Program-made: the position numbers and the translations under genes
Origin: Clavaria fumosa
Taxonomy: Eukaryota > Basidiomycota > Agaricomycetes > Agaricales > Clavariaceae
Length of the DNA: 64,000 bases
Direction of reading: 5' to 3'
Assembly (NCBI GenBank): GCA_951802425.1
Contig: OX637799.1
Location: 2,790,001 to 2,854,000, forward strand
Shown: piece after piece, positions 13,690 to 25,225 of the stretch
Position numbering within the stretch: position 1 is the stretch's first letter
How the letters are laid out: every line of letters starts with the position of its first letter
Notes under the pieces: generated by a model
Told to the model about the DNA's origin: nothing
The model's input: only the letters and a program-made list of their open reading frames with translations
Database searches by the model: none

Positions 13690-15395
13690 TCACTGTCTAC
13701 CCCGTGCTTTTCGGCGGCCTCCTCCAATACCTGCCTTCTTGAGACACCTCCTTCGTAGCCGGTCATACCAGCAATATCCGTTGCTGTCGTCCCCACTACC
13801 TGTGACAGTGAGGGTTAATGATGAACCATTATATTGGCCAGTCGAGGAACAGCTCTTGATCCATGCGAGCGATTCTGCTGCTGCGCGCGGAGACAAAAAG
13901 TACACCGACTGACGGCACCCATCGTCGTACCAACCCTCGCTCCTGCTCCCATTCCGCAACACCATTGCCGCATTCCGAATATGCACCTCTTCTGCTTGCT
14001 GGTAGACACATTTGACGAGCGTCTGTCCAGGCATTGGCCCAGACTCGTTTACTTGTTGTCACATGATACATAGTGCTATCGTCGGTGAGACAGGAAAGAA
14101 GAAACTTGGAAGATGCCTAGTGTCCGCCCGTGAGTGAATAAAAAAAAGTCAATGAAACGCTCCAACTCACACATTCTCGCCTACATTTTGGCTGTTCTCA
14201 GCGACGTCATCCAGAGACCCAAAAAACTGTTCAGCAAGTAGGTACTCGACTTGAGGAGGCGCAAGGCTAAACGAGATTTGGGCTTTGCACAGCTGCCAGC
14301 AGTTTCTCCATAGCTCGGAATCTTCCAAGTAGGCCATCTCGATCGGGTGCATACCCAAAAATAGGGCTGTTTCGGCCAAGAAAACGTGTCCTGGCAATTG
14401 ACTGCGCAATTTGCGCCAGTCTGGATGCTGACCGCCATGTTCCGTTGGTTCCTTTTCCTGCTCAGACTCGGGTTCTGGCCCTGTAGCTGTCTCTGGCCCT
14501 GTAGCGGTCTCTGGCCCCATAGTTGTCTCTGGCCCCATAGCTATCTCTGGCCCTGCTTCGGATTCGGACCCCGTAGCTGTCTCTGGCCCTGGTCCATGCC
14601 CCAGCCCTTGCTCAGGTTGTTCATACTGCCTGTTGCGACACATCCAGGACATCCTATACAACATGTCGACGTACGCGTAGCTGTTTCTGAAGCGGAGGAA
14701 GATGAAATAGCGCCGGAGCATGTCTAATTCTTGGCTGCTGATCACCAACTGCGTGACGGTGTCTGTGGTCGGATGCGTGGTGTTTATTGCACTCGTATTT
14801 GTGGTTCTGGACGTTGTGGCGGCGTCACATTGCTTTTCGTCTGCCGGCGCGGCCACGGAGCTGATTGTGACGAAAGGGAGAATGCGATCAAGGATGTTTT
14901 CTACCTCCTGCTCGAGCCTGCGAAAGGCCACACGTGCGGCGCGGCGCGGGTCCTGGAAAGATGTTTCCTCTCCTGATTGTTGATGGTCTGAGAGATTGGT
15001 AGAGGGGAAGACGGGGGCAGGGATGGCTGGCAGGGAAGAGAATGACGACGATACTAGGGATGCGTGCAACGGAGCGAATACGGGCGGTGTCGAGGACCGA
15101 GCCTGGGGCACGGACAGAAACGAGGAATTAGGCTGTTTCTCCGCTTCGTCTTCGCTGTCGTTGTCGTCGTCTGAAAAGTCCTGGAAGATGTCTCGGGTTG
15201 TCTGGGGGGTACCATGGATTTCTGAGAGCCGATTGTCAAGGACATTATAGACGTGCATGCATTGGTGATCCCCGTTGGGTGTCGACCTATCATTGTCAAA
15301 CTTTAGTTTCCAATTTAAGACTAGGCTTGAAAGTGAACGTACGAAGGCCATAACTTGAGCAGGAAAGCTGGGAGGTACATTGGAATGTCACTCAT
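13690..15395 (-). pseudogene. DUF4238-like family protein, copy D, broken by a stop codon
   Basis: Exons 15355-15395, 14171-15286 and 13690-14104 on the minus strand follow the model of the other copies: MYLPAFLLK, HVYNVLDNRLSEI, LEQEVENILDRILPF, SSQELDMLRRYF. The linker (about 14470-14590) has about five repeat units. In exon 3, right after the conserved CIM, the glycine codon of the other copies is TGA (14059-14061), so the last roughly 120 residues are not translated. Sequence after the stop is still well kept, so the break looks recent. The protein would end just behind the PVSPT motif; a truncated product cannot be excluded. It is the minus-strand half of the second head-to-head pair (D/E). 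Confidence 0.7.
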
Positions 15396-15566
15396 GAGTA
15401 GAAATTAGCGCTTTGCGCACAGACGGGAGACTCAGCAGCAATGTGCGAGCTGATCAACAAATATTTACAAACAAGGCTCGAAAGCTCGAAAATGCCACAA
15501 CGTACTGTACTGTAAATACCCCTACTAATCTTCGCTGCTTCATCGCGAGCATCAAGCTATGCTGCG

Positions 15567-15592
15567 TGTGCAGCGCGCGAAGTGTTCGCACA
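15567..15592. promoter_or_regulatory. 26-bp palindromic element, copy 4 (upstream of DUF4238 D)
   Basis: Arms TGTGCAG and TTCGCACA with GCGCGAA between. It lies 172 bp upstream of the copy D start codon. Confidence 0.45.
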
Positions 15593-15847
15593 CGGGTCTA
15601 GTTTATATATTTGTTTTATTGAAGTAAATGTTCGCCCAACATCCCGTCGACGTGTGCGAGCAGGCTCGCGCGCCAGAGGTTGTACATCCCGAGCATCAGG
15701 ATACACACCACCGCGCGCGTGAGGTCGGTGATCGGAAGCAACAAGTGGCTGCTCACAGCGCTCATTAGTTATCCGCTGAGTCGGAGCCCTTCGTCCTGGC
15801 TTGGCCCAATGTGACATGGTGGAATGTGGCCTCGAGCGTCCACCAAC

Positions 15848-18429
15848 ATGGCTTCTGGCTCTCAGGTTCGAATCCCTGCAATGTCTCAAGAACTTCAAGA
15901 TTTGTTTTCGTGGTGCCCTCCACTTCTCGTCCCACGACTTGAAAAGAAGCTCACGGTTACCACACGCGAACCCGCGTTCTTCGACAAGCATTTCACCAAA
16001 CGCCTCGTTCTCAAGCAGGTAAAACATCTTCCCTCGCTTGTCGAAGACATCGCTCAGACTGTGGACGACGCTATGATCAATGCCTCAAATAATGGAATCA
16101 CGTTGCCACAGCTAACTGTCAGTGCCTCCTCGTTCGAGGAGACGACCGTCAATCGTTTCGACAAAATGCTGGACGAGAAAGCTGTGGCTTCCTACTACGA
16201 CCAAACGACTGCTGCTTTCTATTTACCTGTAGCTTCTACCCTCGCACTTCACCCAAGAGCTTCAAAATGGGGCTCAATGATCTCGTGGACACAGTCAGCC
16301 GATTCAGCTTTTGCGATCGCTGATGGCTTCCTCCGAGTAGTCTTGGAGACAGAATCTTTGAACAACCCGCGTCTCAAAGCCTTCCGCAAGGAACTGGAGG
16401 ATTCCATGACGGAAGAAACGCGTTTAGTTTACCATCGGCTTCAGAGTGATCTTCTGAAGCGTTTTCCAGCCATGGCAACATGGGAAATAAAGAGCCTGGC
16501 AGTAGGTCGCGATGACGTGATGCGCGCAATTCTGAACTTCAAAAATGGCCCATTTGAATGGACTCTGTGCCAAGAACCCAAGTGCGAATCGTTGCCCAAC
16601 CATAAAAAGGCAAAAGCCCGCGTTCGTGCTGTGGTCGGCGGACCTGATGCGAAGACTACTCCGTGGCGTATTGGGCCTGCAATGGACTTAGGACCTCAAG
16701 TGGGAGCATCGGGAAGTAGCTTTCCCGGTACTGTCACCAGGCCTGCAAAACGCAAGCTAGGCGATGTCAGCGTAGATTCTGAGTATCGCATTCATGAGAT
16801 ATTATTCATCATTCCGCAGGAACACTCTACGTTGCCGCTCCCAAGTGGCTCATCGAGACTGCTGCCATCGACGAGCCAACCTACAAGGAGAAGCGATCGT
16901 CTAAAGTCATCCATGCCGCCCCCACCACTGCCCGTATTTTCTTCAGCGATCAAAGGAAAACAGAAGGCAGAAAACGTTGAAGACGATGACAAAGACCAAG
17001 GCAGTGAAGATTCAGCAGGGGATGATGATGTCAATCTCAAGGATGATCCGTCTTATAAAGATAAACCCGAATTAACCGCCCAAGACATAGTTCAACAGGT
17101 AAGGAAATATCGATATCGAGCAGTCTCCATTATGCTGAACTGTTTTGGCGAAGGCATGGGCACAATCTGTACAGAACGACAGTACCATCATTGTTATCCA
17201 CTCCGGAAACCACGAGGTCATTGGCGTACGCCATCGAAAAACTCGGACCTTATACGTTTCGGATGTGATTGTGCCGTCGCAATGCCAACCCGTTGCGTAC
17301 GGAAAACTGCACACTGGCATATATATCGCCGCCATTCAAGACACGATGGATCGCGCAAAACAACTCATCCAATCCCTGGATGGCGATCAGGATCCTTCCG
17401 ATGGCAATCAAGGTCCTTCCGATGGTGATGAAGGCAATGACGGCAGTGGTAGTCCACCCGAAGGAAGCTCCAGAGGCGGTCGCAGCAACGATGGTGAGGG
17501 TGGTCGCAGAGGTGGTAGGGGTGAGGGGGGAAGTGGTAAACGCCGAAAACTAAGTGAAGCCAAGAGCAGTGGCGGGACGGGAGAAGCCCAGCAGAGAGCC
17601 GCAAATGCAAAGGAAATGACCACTAAGGAGGTGCGTCTTCCTGAGTATCCTAGTGCTATTATCTAACTATCACCAAATTCAGAAAACGTTAGAGCTAGCT
17701 TACAGCCTCGACGTGGTGCTGCTGTACCTTCAGTATGGCATTTATGATTCGCCCGTACCTTCCACATTCCATCGATCAGCTCAGCCTGCCGTCTCATCCA
17801 AGCGGCAAGTCCCAACCCCACCCTCTTCACCACAAGCCACTCGTTCATTTTGCCTTCAAGACTGTCTTACCATCATCCTTACCACGGAAATTGGGCATGG
17901 CGCCATTGGCACTGTTCTCCGCGGTACGATGCAAGCAGAGAATTCATCTGGATGCGGACTTGTGGACGTAGCAGTTAAGTTAGCACTCAAGCGCTGGCAG
18001 CAGGATGCCCTTCGGCAGGAATACAATATTTATCGTGAACTTCAGTCAAACGGGGTCTCTACAGGGACGACAACACCTTTTGGTTTGTTCGATGATGCCG
18101 AGGGTGGACCTTGTATCCTGGTAATGCCTTATAAGGGTGCTCCACTCCTCAAGAAGCAGGAGCTATCCGTGCCAATTTCTCACCGGTAGGTGAGGTTTTT
18201 TCATGCGAAAGTATATATTTACATTTAAGATAGCAAAGCAGCTCTTGCGGCTCTCAAGTCAATTCACCGTGCTGGGATACTTCATGGCGACATTCGCCGG
18301 AGCAACATCCTTGTAGCTGAGTCTGGACTTACCCTCATAGACTTCAGTCACTCAAGGAAGTGCAATGACTCAGTTGCAAAGGAAAAAGAATATTCCTATC
18401 TCCAATCCTTACTCCTACTTGCCGCGTAA
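15848..18429 (+). CDS. Fungal protein-kinase-like protein (FunK1-like type), copy 1
   Basis: Four exons, 15848-17098, 17154-17630, 17683-18185 and 18234-18429, give 808 residues. Residues 1 to about 400 form a conserved N-terminal region without a motif I can name. A serine-rich, acidic and glycine-rich linker follows (EGGRRGGRGEGGSG). The kinase core starts near residue 645: glycine loop GHGAIGTV, VAVK lysine near 672, glutamate in RQEYNIYREL, catalytic loop HGDIRRSN near 761, metal-binding DFS (instead of DFG) near 779. The protein ends about 30 residues later, so most of the C-lobe is missing, as in other short kinase-like fungal proteins. The start ATG is the one shared with copy 2; an upstream ATG in this copy is followed by a stop in copy 2. 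Substrate unknown. It is inserted in the spacer of the D/E pair. Confidence 0.75.
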
Positions 18430-18535
18430 TTCACTTTTAGATTGTTATTATAACGCCAACCAAGTACTCTTGCACAGTAGACCCAGTGAACCTTCGTAGA
18501 CAAGATGTGAATCAAAACAAGGTCTGTTATTTTGT

Positions 18536-18561
18536 AGTGTGGCGCGCGAATAGTTCGCACA
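18536..18561. promoter_or_regulatory. 26-bp palindromic element, copy 5 (3' of kinase copy 1)
   Basis: Core GGCGCGCGAATAGTTCGCACA-type element, 107 bp behind the kinase stop codon. About 250 bp from here on match the flank before the kinase (15540-15805), so the kinase segment is bracketed by direct repeats. Confidence 0.45.
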
Positions 18562-18599
18562 TACTGTAGGGACACTCCACCGAATTCTGGTCTAGTTTT

Positions 18600-21000
18600 T
18601 ATATTTGTAAAAGTTTGTCCCACATCCCGTCGATGTGAGCATCAGGACGTACACCACTTGAAAAAGAGTAGTAACGTCCCAGTTGTCGAGCAGCACGTCG
18701 TTGACCGATCAGAAGCAACAAGTAGCTGCTCATAGTGCTCATTAGTTATCCGCTGAGTAGGAGCCCTTCATCCTGGCTTGGACCATGTTGAAAAGCACCA
18801 TTCCTTTGCCACAACCACAAGCGTGGAAAGAACCATGGCCTTTTCCGTCCACTGGGCAGATGAGCGGAACAACCACAACAGGGTTATTTGACTGGAGAAA
18901 AGCCTCCCCACACCGCCAGAGCAGCGAACGGGCCAGCGTAATTCCAGATCCTGCATTCGCAGTGCCGTCGATAACTCCGGAGACGCCAGACCGCCACATT
19001 TCCTATATTGCGCCAACGATGGCGTACGGCAGAGATCGACTGCTTCGCGATCGCACAGTGGGTGAACCGCATGGTTGGCCGACACAACAGACAATAAATC
19101 CGAAACTGTAAACGTAGGCCGATAGCCTGATCTGGGACGAAGGGTTGATGGACTCATGATAACTGCCCTCGACATGCCACATGCTGGGTGCAGCTGCTAC
19201 GAAAATTCAACCAAGGTGAGCATCATTGTTTGACCGAGTTTGTTTGTGTGTTGGCGCCGTACAGTGCACCGCGGCGATCATCGCATCATTCTGCCTGTGC
19301 CACTGTGTGCAAGATTGGCCTTTTCGTCGTGGAATCCGACGCATGTATGCTTGCGTGCCAGTGGTAGGGGCAGTCCGTTATCGGCCCCCGTGTGGTATTA
19401 AAAACCATCCAGAAGAGTAGGGTCTGGCGCCGAGACTAAGCAGACCTTATGGCTGTGGTCTGTGGCCAAGTCGTGCAACTGTCCTGTTGAGATGTGTCTT
19501 TTAGCCCAGTAATCTATGCACATGGATAAAGCACATCGCAATGCACTCAACGCACCCCGTGTCGGGCGCGTTGGATCCTGGTTAGAGGTCCCATTTCATG
19601 CCTGACGGCTTGACCAGTATTCAGGCCCATTTGGCATCCTGCGGCCGAAAGGTCTGCCTTATGACAGCGTCCCGGCTGTGTAGACACTAGACTCGCACGT
19701 GTCCGCGCTCTGGAGCCTAGACAACGCGGTCCCGTTAGGTAGAGCTCGGGCCGTGATTCTCGTAAAGATAGTCGGGTGTACTGACAAGACTTCAGGCCTC
19801 AGGATGTGTTCATAGCATGGTCGCGATGATGGAAAAAACTCACCGCATCACAGCAATATATCCCGCTATACATGCGCTGAGGCTACTCTCGCATGGCTGT
19901 GTCTCCCTGTTGGTGGAAATAATGTGGAACGAAGGAGGTTTTCCATCCCATGCCCTGTAAAAGGAGTATGCCGTAAAAGGCAGCACTATCAGCTGTAACA
20001 TGAATTCCTGGAAACGTCCATCAACCACCATACAGGAGAAAGTCCAAGTGGACACACCTCAAGTTGGCTCTTCTCCATAGCCTCCTTGTCGTCGCCCGTC
20101 TTCCGCACATACTCCCTAACCAGCAACATGACTGCATTCCGGCACAACTTCTTCAGGTCAGACCCTGACAACCCGTTTGTCTGTTCTGCAAGTGCGTGGA
20201 GTGGGAAATCAGGCGCAAGCTCTGTGTCACCCAGCATCTTTTTGGGTGGTACGTTAGGACTCCCCCAATTGTAGAATGGCGCAATTCACGGCTTACGAGC
20301 GTCAAAATCTTCAGACGTTGCTCGACGTCAGGCAGACCAACCGGGAAACGTTTTGGCATGCGCCGAAGGATGGCAGAATCTATGTCGTTGGGTTGGTTCG
20401 TAGCGCCAAGGACTACGATCCGATCAGTTCCTGATAACAGACCATCCCATAGCCTATTTGACACGAATTGACAAGACAAATGTCACCAGGGTGAAGAAAA
20501 GGGGAAAACGAAGACGCACGTCATGAACTCGGCCTTTGTCACGCCGGCATGTTCCCCGGTCCCGTTGGAACATCGTCCATCACCCACTGTCAAAGTGAAA
20601 ATTGACATGAGCGTATCGGCGAAGAAGACACATGCGTACCCTGACACTGTAGTACAAGATTGCCTTGTCATCCATTTAGGCTGGAGGGACATTGTAAACG
20701 TACTTGTGAGGCAACGACTTGAACAGAGCAACTTTGAACGAGCGACGTCAGTCAGAATTGTTTTAGAGTAGTCCAAATGCACACATCTAATATTACTCGC
20801 CTGGTAGATGGTGACACCGCCATGCAAAATTGCAAGTTGCTAGTAGTCGTAAGAACGGAAGTGAGCGAGCTAGTCCCGTATATTTACGCTATGGTGGCAG
20901 TGCGTCGGGTTCCGGAAGTAAATCCGGTCGCTCGGTGATATTGTGAAGCGGAGGGAAACTTGTCCAAAATATTGTGCGGTTAGTGTGTGCGTCTAAGATC
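18600..21000. repeat. Shared spacer block R2 between head-to-head copies D and E
   Basis: Homologous to R1 (6970-8820) and, in its left part, to 28000-29324. It carries C-terminal fragments of the same AAA ATPase whose N-terminal half lies in R1. A stretch of about 400 bp near 19180-19590 is shared with 28570-28930 but not seen in R1. No intact gene. Confidence 0.75.
19989..20827 (-). pseudogene. Msp1/ATAD1-type AAA ATPase fragment, C-terminal half
   Basis: Minus-strand pieces appear in correct order: KAEFMT near 20535, GLLSGTDRIVVLGATNQP with NDIDSAILRRMPKRFPVGLP (20300-20450), then LAPDFPLHALAEQTNGLSG and SDLKKLCRNAVMLLVREY (20090-20220). These are the second-region-of-homology part of an Msp1-type AAA domain, including the RRMPKRF arginine region. 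Walker A and Walker B are absent. The front part (about 20560-20827) matches the front of the R1 fragment, so this copy has lost the middle and kept both ends. A GTACG-type donor and retained intron-like gaps suggest descent from the genomic gene rather than from mRNA. Confidence 0.75.
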
Positions 21001-21155
21001 TCGGTTCACAGTACGGCTGCCGATGTCTGAACGTGTGTGCATTCGGATATACAGCCAATGGCGCACACGTCGACGTCGACGGTATGTCGGACGAACTTTT
21101 TTTACTTCACCAAAACAAAATGAAAACTCAACCCAAATCCGTCAGAGTGTCCTCA

Positions 21156-21181
21156 TGTACGAACAATTCGCGAGTCGCACA
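21156..21181. promoter_or_regulatory. 26-bp palindromic element, copy 6 (upstream of DUF4238 E, inverted)
   Basis: Inverted copy with core CGAACAATTCGCGAGTCGCA. It ends 183 bp before the copy E start codon. Confidence 0.45.
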
Positions 21182-21363
21182 CGCAGCAAAACTTGATGAT
21201 CGCGATGAAAATCGCGATGAAACAGCGAAGACTAGGAGTATTCACAGTACATGTACGATAAAGTAATTGGATGCCTTCCCACGGCATCTTTGTGATTATT
21301 TGCTTGATTGCGAGGGCGAGCTAGCCTGAGCAGCCCCGCACCCTTGAAGGCGCTAAATTACTC

Positions 21364-23125
21364 ATGAGTGACATACCAACGTACCTTCCAGCTTTCCTGC
21401 TCAGGTTATGGCATTCGTATGTTCACCTTCAAGCCTGGTCTTAAATGGAACCTAACGTCTGACAATGATAGGTGGACGCATGACAGGGATCGCGAACGCA
21501 TGCACATCTACGATGTCCTCGAAGATCGGCTCTCAGAGACCTGTGGTACCCCCAAAACAACTCGAGACATCTTCCAGGACTTTTCAGACGAGGACAACAG
21601 CGAAGACGAGGCGGAGACACAGCCTAATTCCTCTTTCCTGTCCGTGCCCCAGGCTCGGTCCTTGACGCCGCCCATATTCGCACCACTGCACGCATCCCTA
21701 GTATCGTCGTCATTCCCCTCCCTGGCAGCCATCCCTGCCCCAGCCATCCCCAATTTTTCAGCCCACCAACGATCAGAAGAGGAAACATCTTTCCATGACC
21801 CGCTGCGCGCCGCACGTGTGGCCTTTCGCAAGCTCGAGCAGGAGGTAGAAAACATCCTTGATCGTATTCTCCCTTTCATCACAATCGGTTCCGTGGCCGC
21901 GCCGGCAGACGAAAAGCAATGCGATGCTACCACCACGTCCAGAACCACAAATACGAGTGCAACAAACACCACGCATCCCACCACAGACACCGTCACACAG
22001 TTGGTGATCAGCAGCCAAGAATTAGACATGCTCCGGCGCTATTTCACCTTCCTCCGCTTCAGAAATAGCTACGCGTACGTCGACATGTTGTATAGGATGT
22101 CCTGGATGTGTCGCAACAGGCAGTATGAACAGCCTGAGCAAGGGCTGGGGCAGGGACCGGGGCCAGAGACAGCTATGGAGTCAGAGACAGCCACGGGGTC
22201 AGAGACAGCTACGGAATCAGAGACAGCTACAGGGTCAGAATCCGAGCCTGGGCCAGAGACAGCTACGGGGTCCGAATCCGAGGCAGAGCCAGAGATATCT
22301 ATGGGGCCAGAGACAACTACGGGGCCAGAGACCGCTACAGGGCCAGAGACAGCTACGGGGCCAGAACCCGAGTCTGAGCAGGAAAAGGAATCAACGGAAC
22401 ATAGCGGTCAGCAGCCAGACTGGCGCAAATTGCGCAGTCAATTGCCAGGGCACGTCTTCTTGGCCGAAGCAGCCCTATTTTTGGGTATGCACCCGATCGA
22501 GATGGCTTACTTAGATGATTCCGAGCTATGGAGAAACTGCTGGCAGCTGCGTAAAGCTCAAATCTCGTTTAGCCTTGCACCTCCTCAGCTCGAGTATCTG
22601 CTTGCTGAACGGTTGTTTGGGTCTCTGGATGACGACGCTGAGAACAGCCAAAATGTAGGCGAGAATATGTGAGTTGGAGCATTTCCTTGGCTTTTCTTTG
22701 TTCACTCACGGGCGGACACCAGGTATCTTCCGAATTTCTTCTTTCCCATCTCATCAACGACAGCACTGTGTATCATGGGACAGCAAGTAAACGAGTCTGG
22801 GCCAATGCCTGGACAGATGCTTGTCAACTGTATCCATGAGCGAGCGAAAGAGGTGTATATTCGGAATGCGGCAATGGTGTTGCGGAATGGGAGCAGGAGC
22901 GAGGGTTGGTACGACGATGGGTGCCGCCAGTCGGTGCACTTTTTGTCTCCGCGTGCAGCAGCAGAATCGCTCGCATGGATCAAGAATGGCCAACATGATG
23001 GTTCATCAGTGACCATCACTAGTGGGGACAGCAACGGATATTGCTGGTATGACCGGCTAAGAAAGAGGTGTCTCAAGAAGGCAGGTATTGGAGGAGGCCG
23101 CCGAAAAGCACGGGGTAGACAGTGA
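21364..23125 (+). CDS. DUF4238-like family protein, copy E
   Basis: Exons 21364-21404, 21472-22668 and 22723-23125 give 546 residues, the longest copy. The motif order matches the other copies (YLPAFLLR, HIYDVLEDRLSE, LEQEVENILDRILPF, SSQELDMLRRYFTFLRFRN, FPISSTTALC near the end). The linker (about 22160-22370) holds about nine ETATGP-like units. The acceptor used before exon 3 in A, B, C and D (CCAAG before TTTCTTC) is mutated here to CGAAT; the frame is saved if the upstream CAG at 22720-22722 is used, which adds four residues. It is the plus-strand half of the D/E pair, followed by a convergent broken membrane-protein gene. Confidence 0.7.
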
Positions 23126-23248
23126 AGGCGAAGAAGATGCTAAAGGGGGGAGGCTGTGGCCGGCGTTGACAGTAGCCGTCGGGACACTCGGGGTAGTTTG
23201 ATGATGAGGTCGGAGGCGAGGATGCACGAGGAGGATGGTCGTCTTTGT

Positions 23249-23970
23249 CTAAACGGGGTGGAGGCGGCGTGTTAGTTCACATGGTACTGGAGAACTTGAC
23301 AAGTCACAAGGAAACAGGGAGGAGGGGGAAACTGAGGAACACTGTGTATGGTTTTCAGAAATTACCTGGACTCGATGCGAAAAAGACAATCTCCTGTAAT
23401 CTGGAACGTCGGAAGGATCGAGATGTCGCTGGTAATCAGCAAGGATAAACTTTGTAAGCGTGGACTTTGCCCTTGTGTGCGGGTGGCCATAGCCGGGACG
23501 TCGACGATGCGGAGGGGGAGGGGGAGAAAGTGAACTGGGAATGAGGTAAGGACTAGTGATGATAAGGGGCACACGCATCCGCTCGTGCATTTCGTGCGAC
23601 TCGAGCGGCCCACCGTCGTTGCTGCAATCGGAAACCAGGAGGGAGGGGGGACGCGAGTGCTATCGGCAGCAAGGGTGCAGACGACGGGGCCCATGAGGAG
23701 GGATGCGAGTGCGTGCGCAGGTTGTCAAAGAAGTTGTGGATAAGATTGAGGCTGTATAAAAACACAATGACGACGAAGAGGACTGCGGAATGGAACTGCT
23801 CAATTAGCGACGTGCGAAGGGAGGGGGAGGGGGCACAGGGTGTAAAAAGAGAAAGAAGGGGGAGATAGGTGCTTGCTTACCTAGGAATACGACGATGCCC
23901 ACGATGATGTGGGGGGGAGACACCCTGTAGCGAGGCCGTCGTGAGGGTGATGACTATGTTGAGGAAATGG
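23249..23970 (-). pseudogene. Broken copy of two-helix membrane-protein gene, 3' of copy E
   Basis: It matches the intact gene at 32753-33562 and the fragment next to copy C. The start codon is changed from ATG to ATA (near 23968), the exon-1 end with the GTAAGC donor is kept, and the second exon is rearranged. The tail reads MHERMRVPLIITSPYLIP, followed by proline-rich sequence and several stops. Upstream flank homology continues to about 24140. Confidence 0.6.
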
Positions 23971-24139
23971 ACGTCAGTGCTTGATGGAGAGGACGACCAA
24001 ATGAAAAAGCCTCTACAATGTTTTATAAGGGTGAAGAGAAATGGTGTAAAGGCAATCGTGGTTGAAGAGCCTTTTTAAAGCGGTGGCCTGTTTATAGTCA
24101 TTTGGACACAGTCAAAGGATTGACGATGACCTGCCCTCT

Positions 24140-24860
24140 TGGCCATAGACAAAGCTATTTTTTGGGGAGGACAATTAGCGCCACATGTCATGAAAAGTAC
24201 CAGTTCTATCGGCCAGTTCGCTGTCTAGTCACTTATTTACGCTCGATTTTCTGGTGGGGAGGGGAGGGGAGGGGAAATCGACGACCATTGATTGGTGTTA
24301 GGAAATAGGAACTGATGGGTTCGCAGCAATTGCCATTTATGGACTGGGATCTGGGATATTGACCACGATTGACGCGTTATATATTGACGACAGATAGCGC
24401 ACAGCAGGACAGATAGCCAGACGGACTCATGATGGTCTAGATTCCCACGAACTTTCCCAATATGGCATTTCCCACTCGGGGATTTCACATCGGGAGCGGA
24501 TAACCTCGACCACCACCACTAAAAACATTCCAGTCCTCGACCTGATAGATGCGGAGTCACCACCCTCCGAACCTTCCGAACTACGCACATTAAACCTCAC
24601 CCTAACCATAGACAAAACCTATGTAACTGATTCAAAATAATATATACATATTTGTGATCGAGATATTTGCACCTCACTTGCGCAATGCGTAACATCATAG
24701 GCGCTGTCTTGGCAGTCCCAGCGGTACCAGCAGTCTGAGACTCGTGATCTAATAAATTCCCATGAACTGCTCCTAATATGGCATTTCCCACTCCCTTTCC
24801 GAGTCATAAATTCGGAAAATGATGATTGAATAACTGTCACGGAAGTGTAACCAGAATTTC
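24140..24860. other. Gene-free stretch with repeat flank
   Basis: No gene is supported. Bases 24647-24740 match the start of the window (about 62-150). Short phrases such as GGCATTTCCCACTC recur within the stretch. Confidence 0.5.
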
Positions 24861-25085
24861 AAAAAGGAAAGTCAAGTGATTGTGGGAAAAGTCAGGTGAC
24901 TGCAGGAAAAAGCACATTTAGTCAAGGTGCCCCTCTGATGCTTGACTTTCAATTGATTTCCACTGGACTAATTCAGCCATGTGATAGTCAAGTGCTACTT
25001 GACTGAATTCCCTTTTTGCTGCAGACTTGACTATAATTTGACTGGATTCCCTTTTTGCCACAGACACTTGACTTTCCATTTTTAC
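24861..25085. mobile_element. MITE-like element with 25-bp terminal inverted repeats
   Basis: The left end AAAAAGGAAAGTCAAGTG and the right end read in reverse, AAAAATGGAAAGTCAAGTG, match over about 25 bp with few differences and enclose about 175 bp. Inside, the phrase TTGACT followed by GATTCCCTTTTTGC occurs twice as a direct repeat of about 37 bp. There is no coding capacity. A target-site duplication could not be made out. It lies about 110 bp left of the second kinase segment. It could also be a simple hairpin-forming repeat. Confidence 0.45.
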
Positions 25086-25225
25086 AGAGACTGACAAGCG
25101 AGGTCGGACTTCGAACAAGGTTCAACATAAGATCATGTGACCTTATGTCGAAATTTCTTTTGAACTGAGTTACAGGGATTGACTGGGACCCGGCATGTGG
25201 AATGTGACCTCGAGTGTCCACCAAC

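Larger units (their letters stand above)
15816..19985. repeat. Segmental duplication carrying kinase-like gene, copy 1 (4.2 kb)
   Basis: Nearly identical to 25196-29324 over its whole length, with a few substitutions and small indels. It includes the kinase-like gene, its 3' flank with the palindromic element, and the start of spacer block R2. The match begins at about the sequence GGAATGTG just before the kinase start and fades after GCCCTGTAAAAGG. Confidence 0.9.

Noticed and set aside
15865..15875. Perfect Pol III B-box sequence GGTTCGAATCC at the start of both kinase genes (also 25243-25253), suggesting a tRNA or SINE.
   Set aside because: No A-box, acceptor stem or anticodon arm can be folded around it, and it reads as coding sequence SQVRIPAM in the conserved frame.
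21368..22672. Unspliced reading of DUF4238 copies A, C and E starting with TYQRTFQLSCSG.
   Set aside because: It has no ATG, is not shared by copies B and D, and disappears once the 67/68-nt first intron is recognised.
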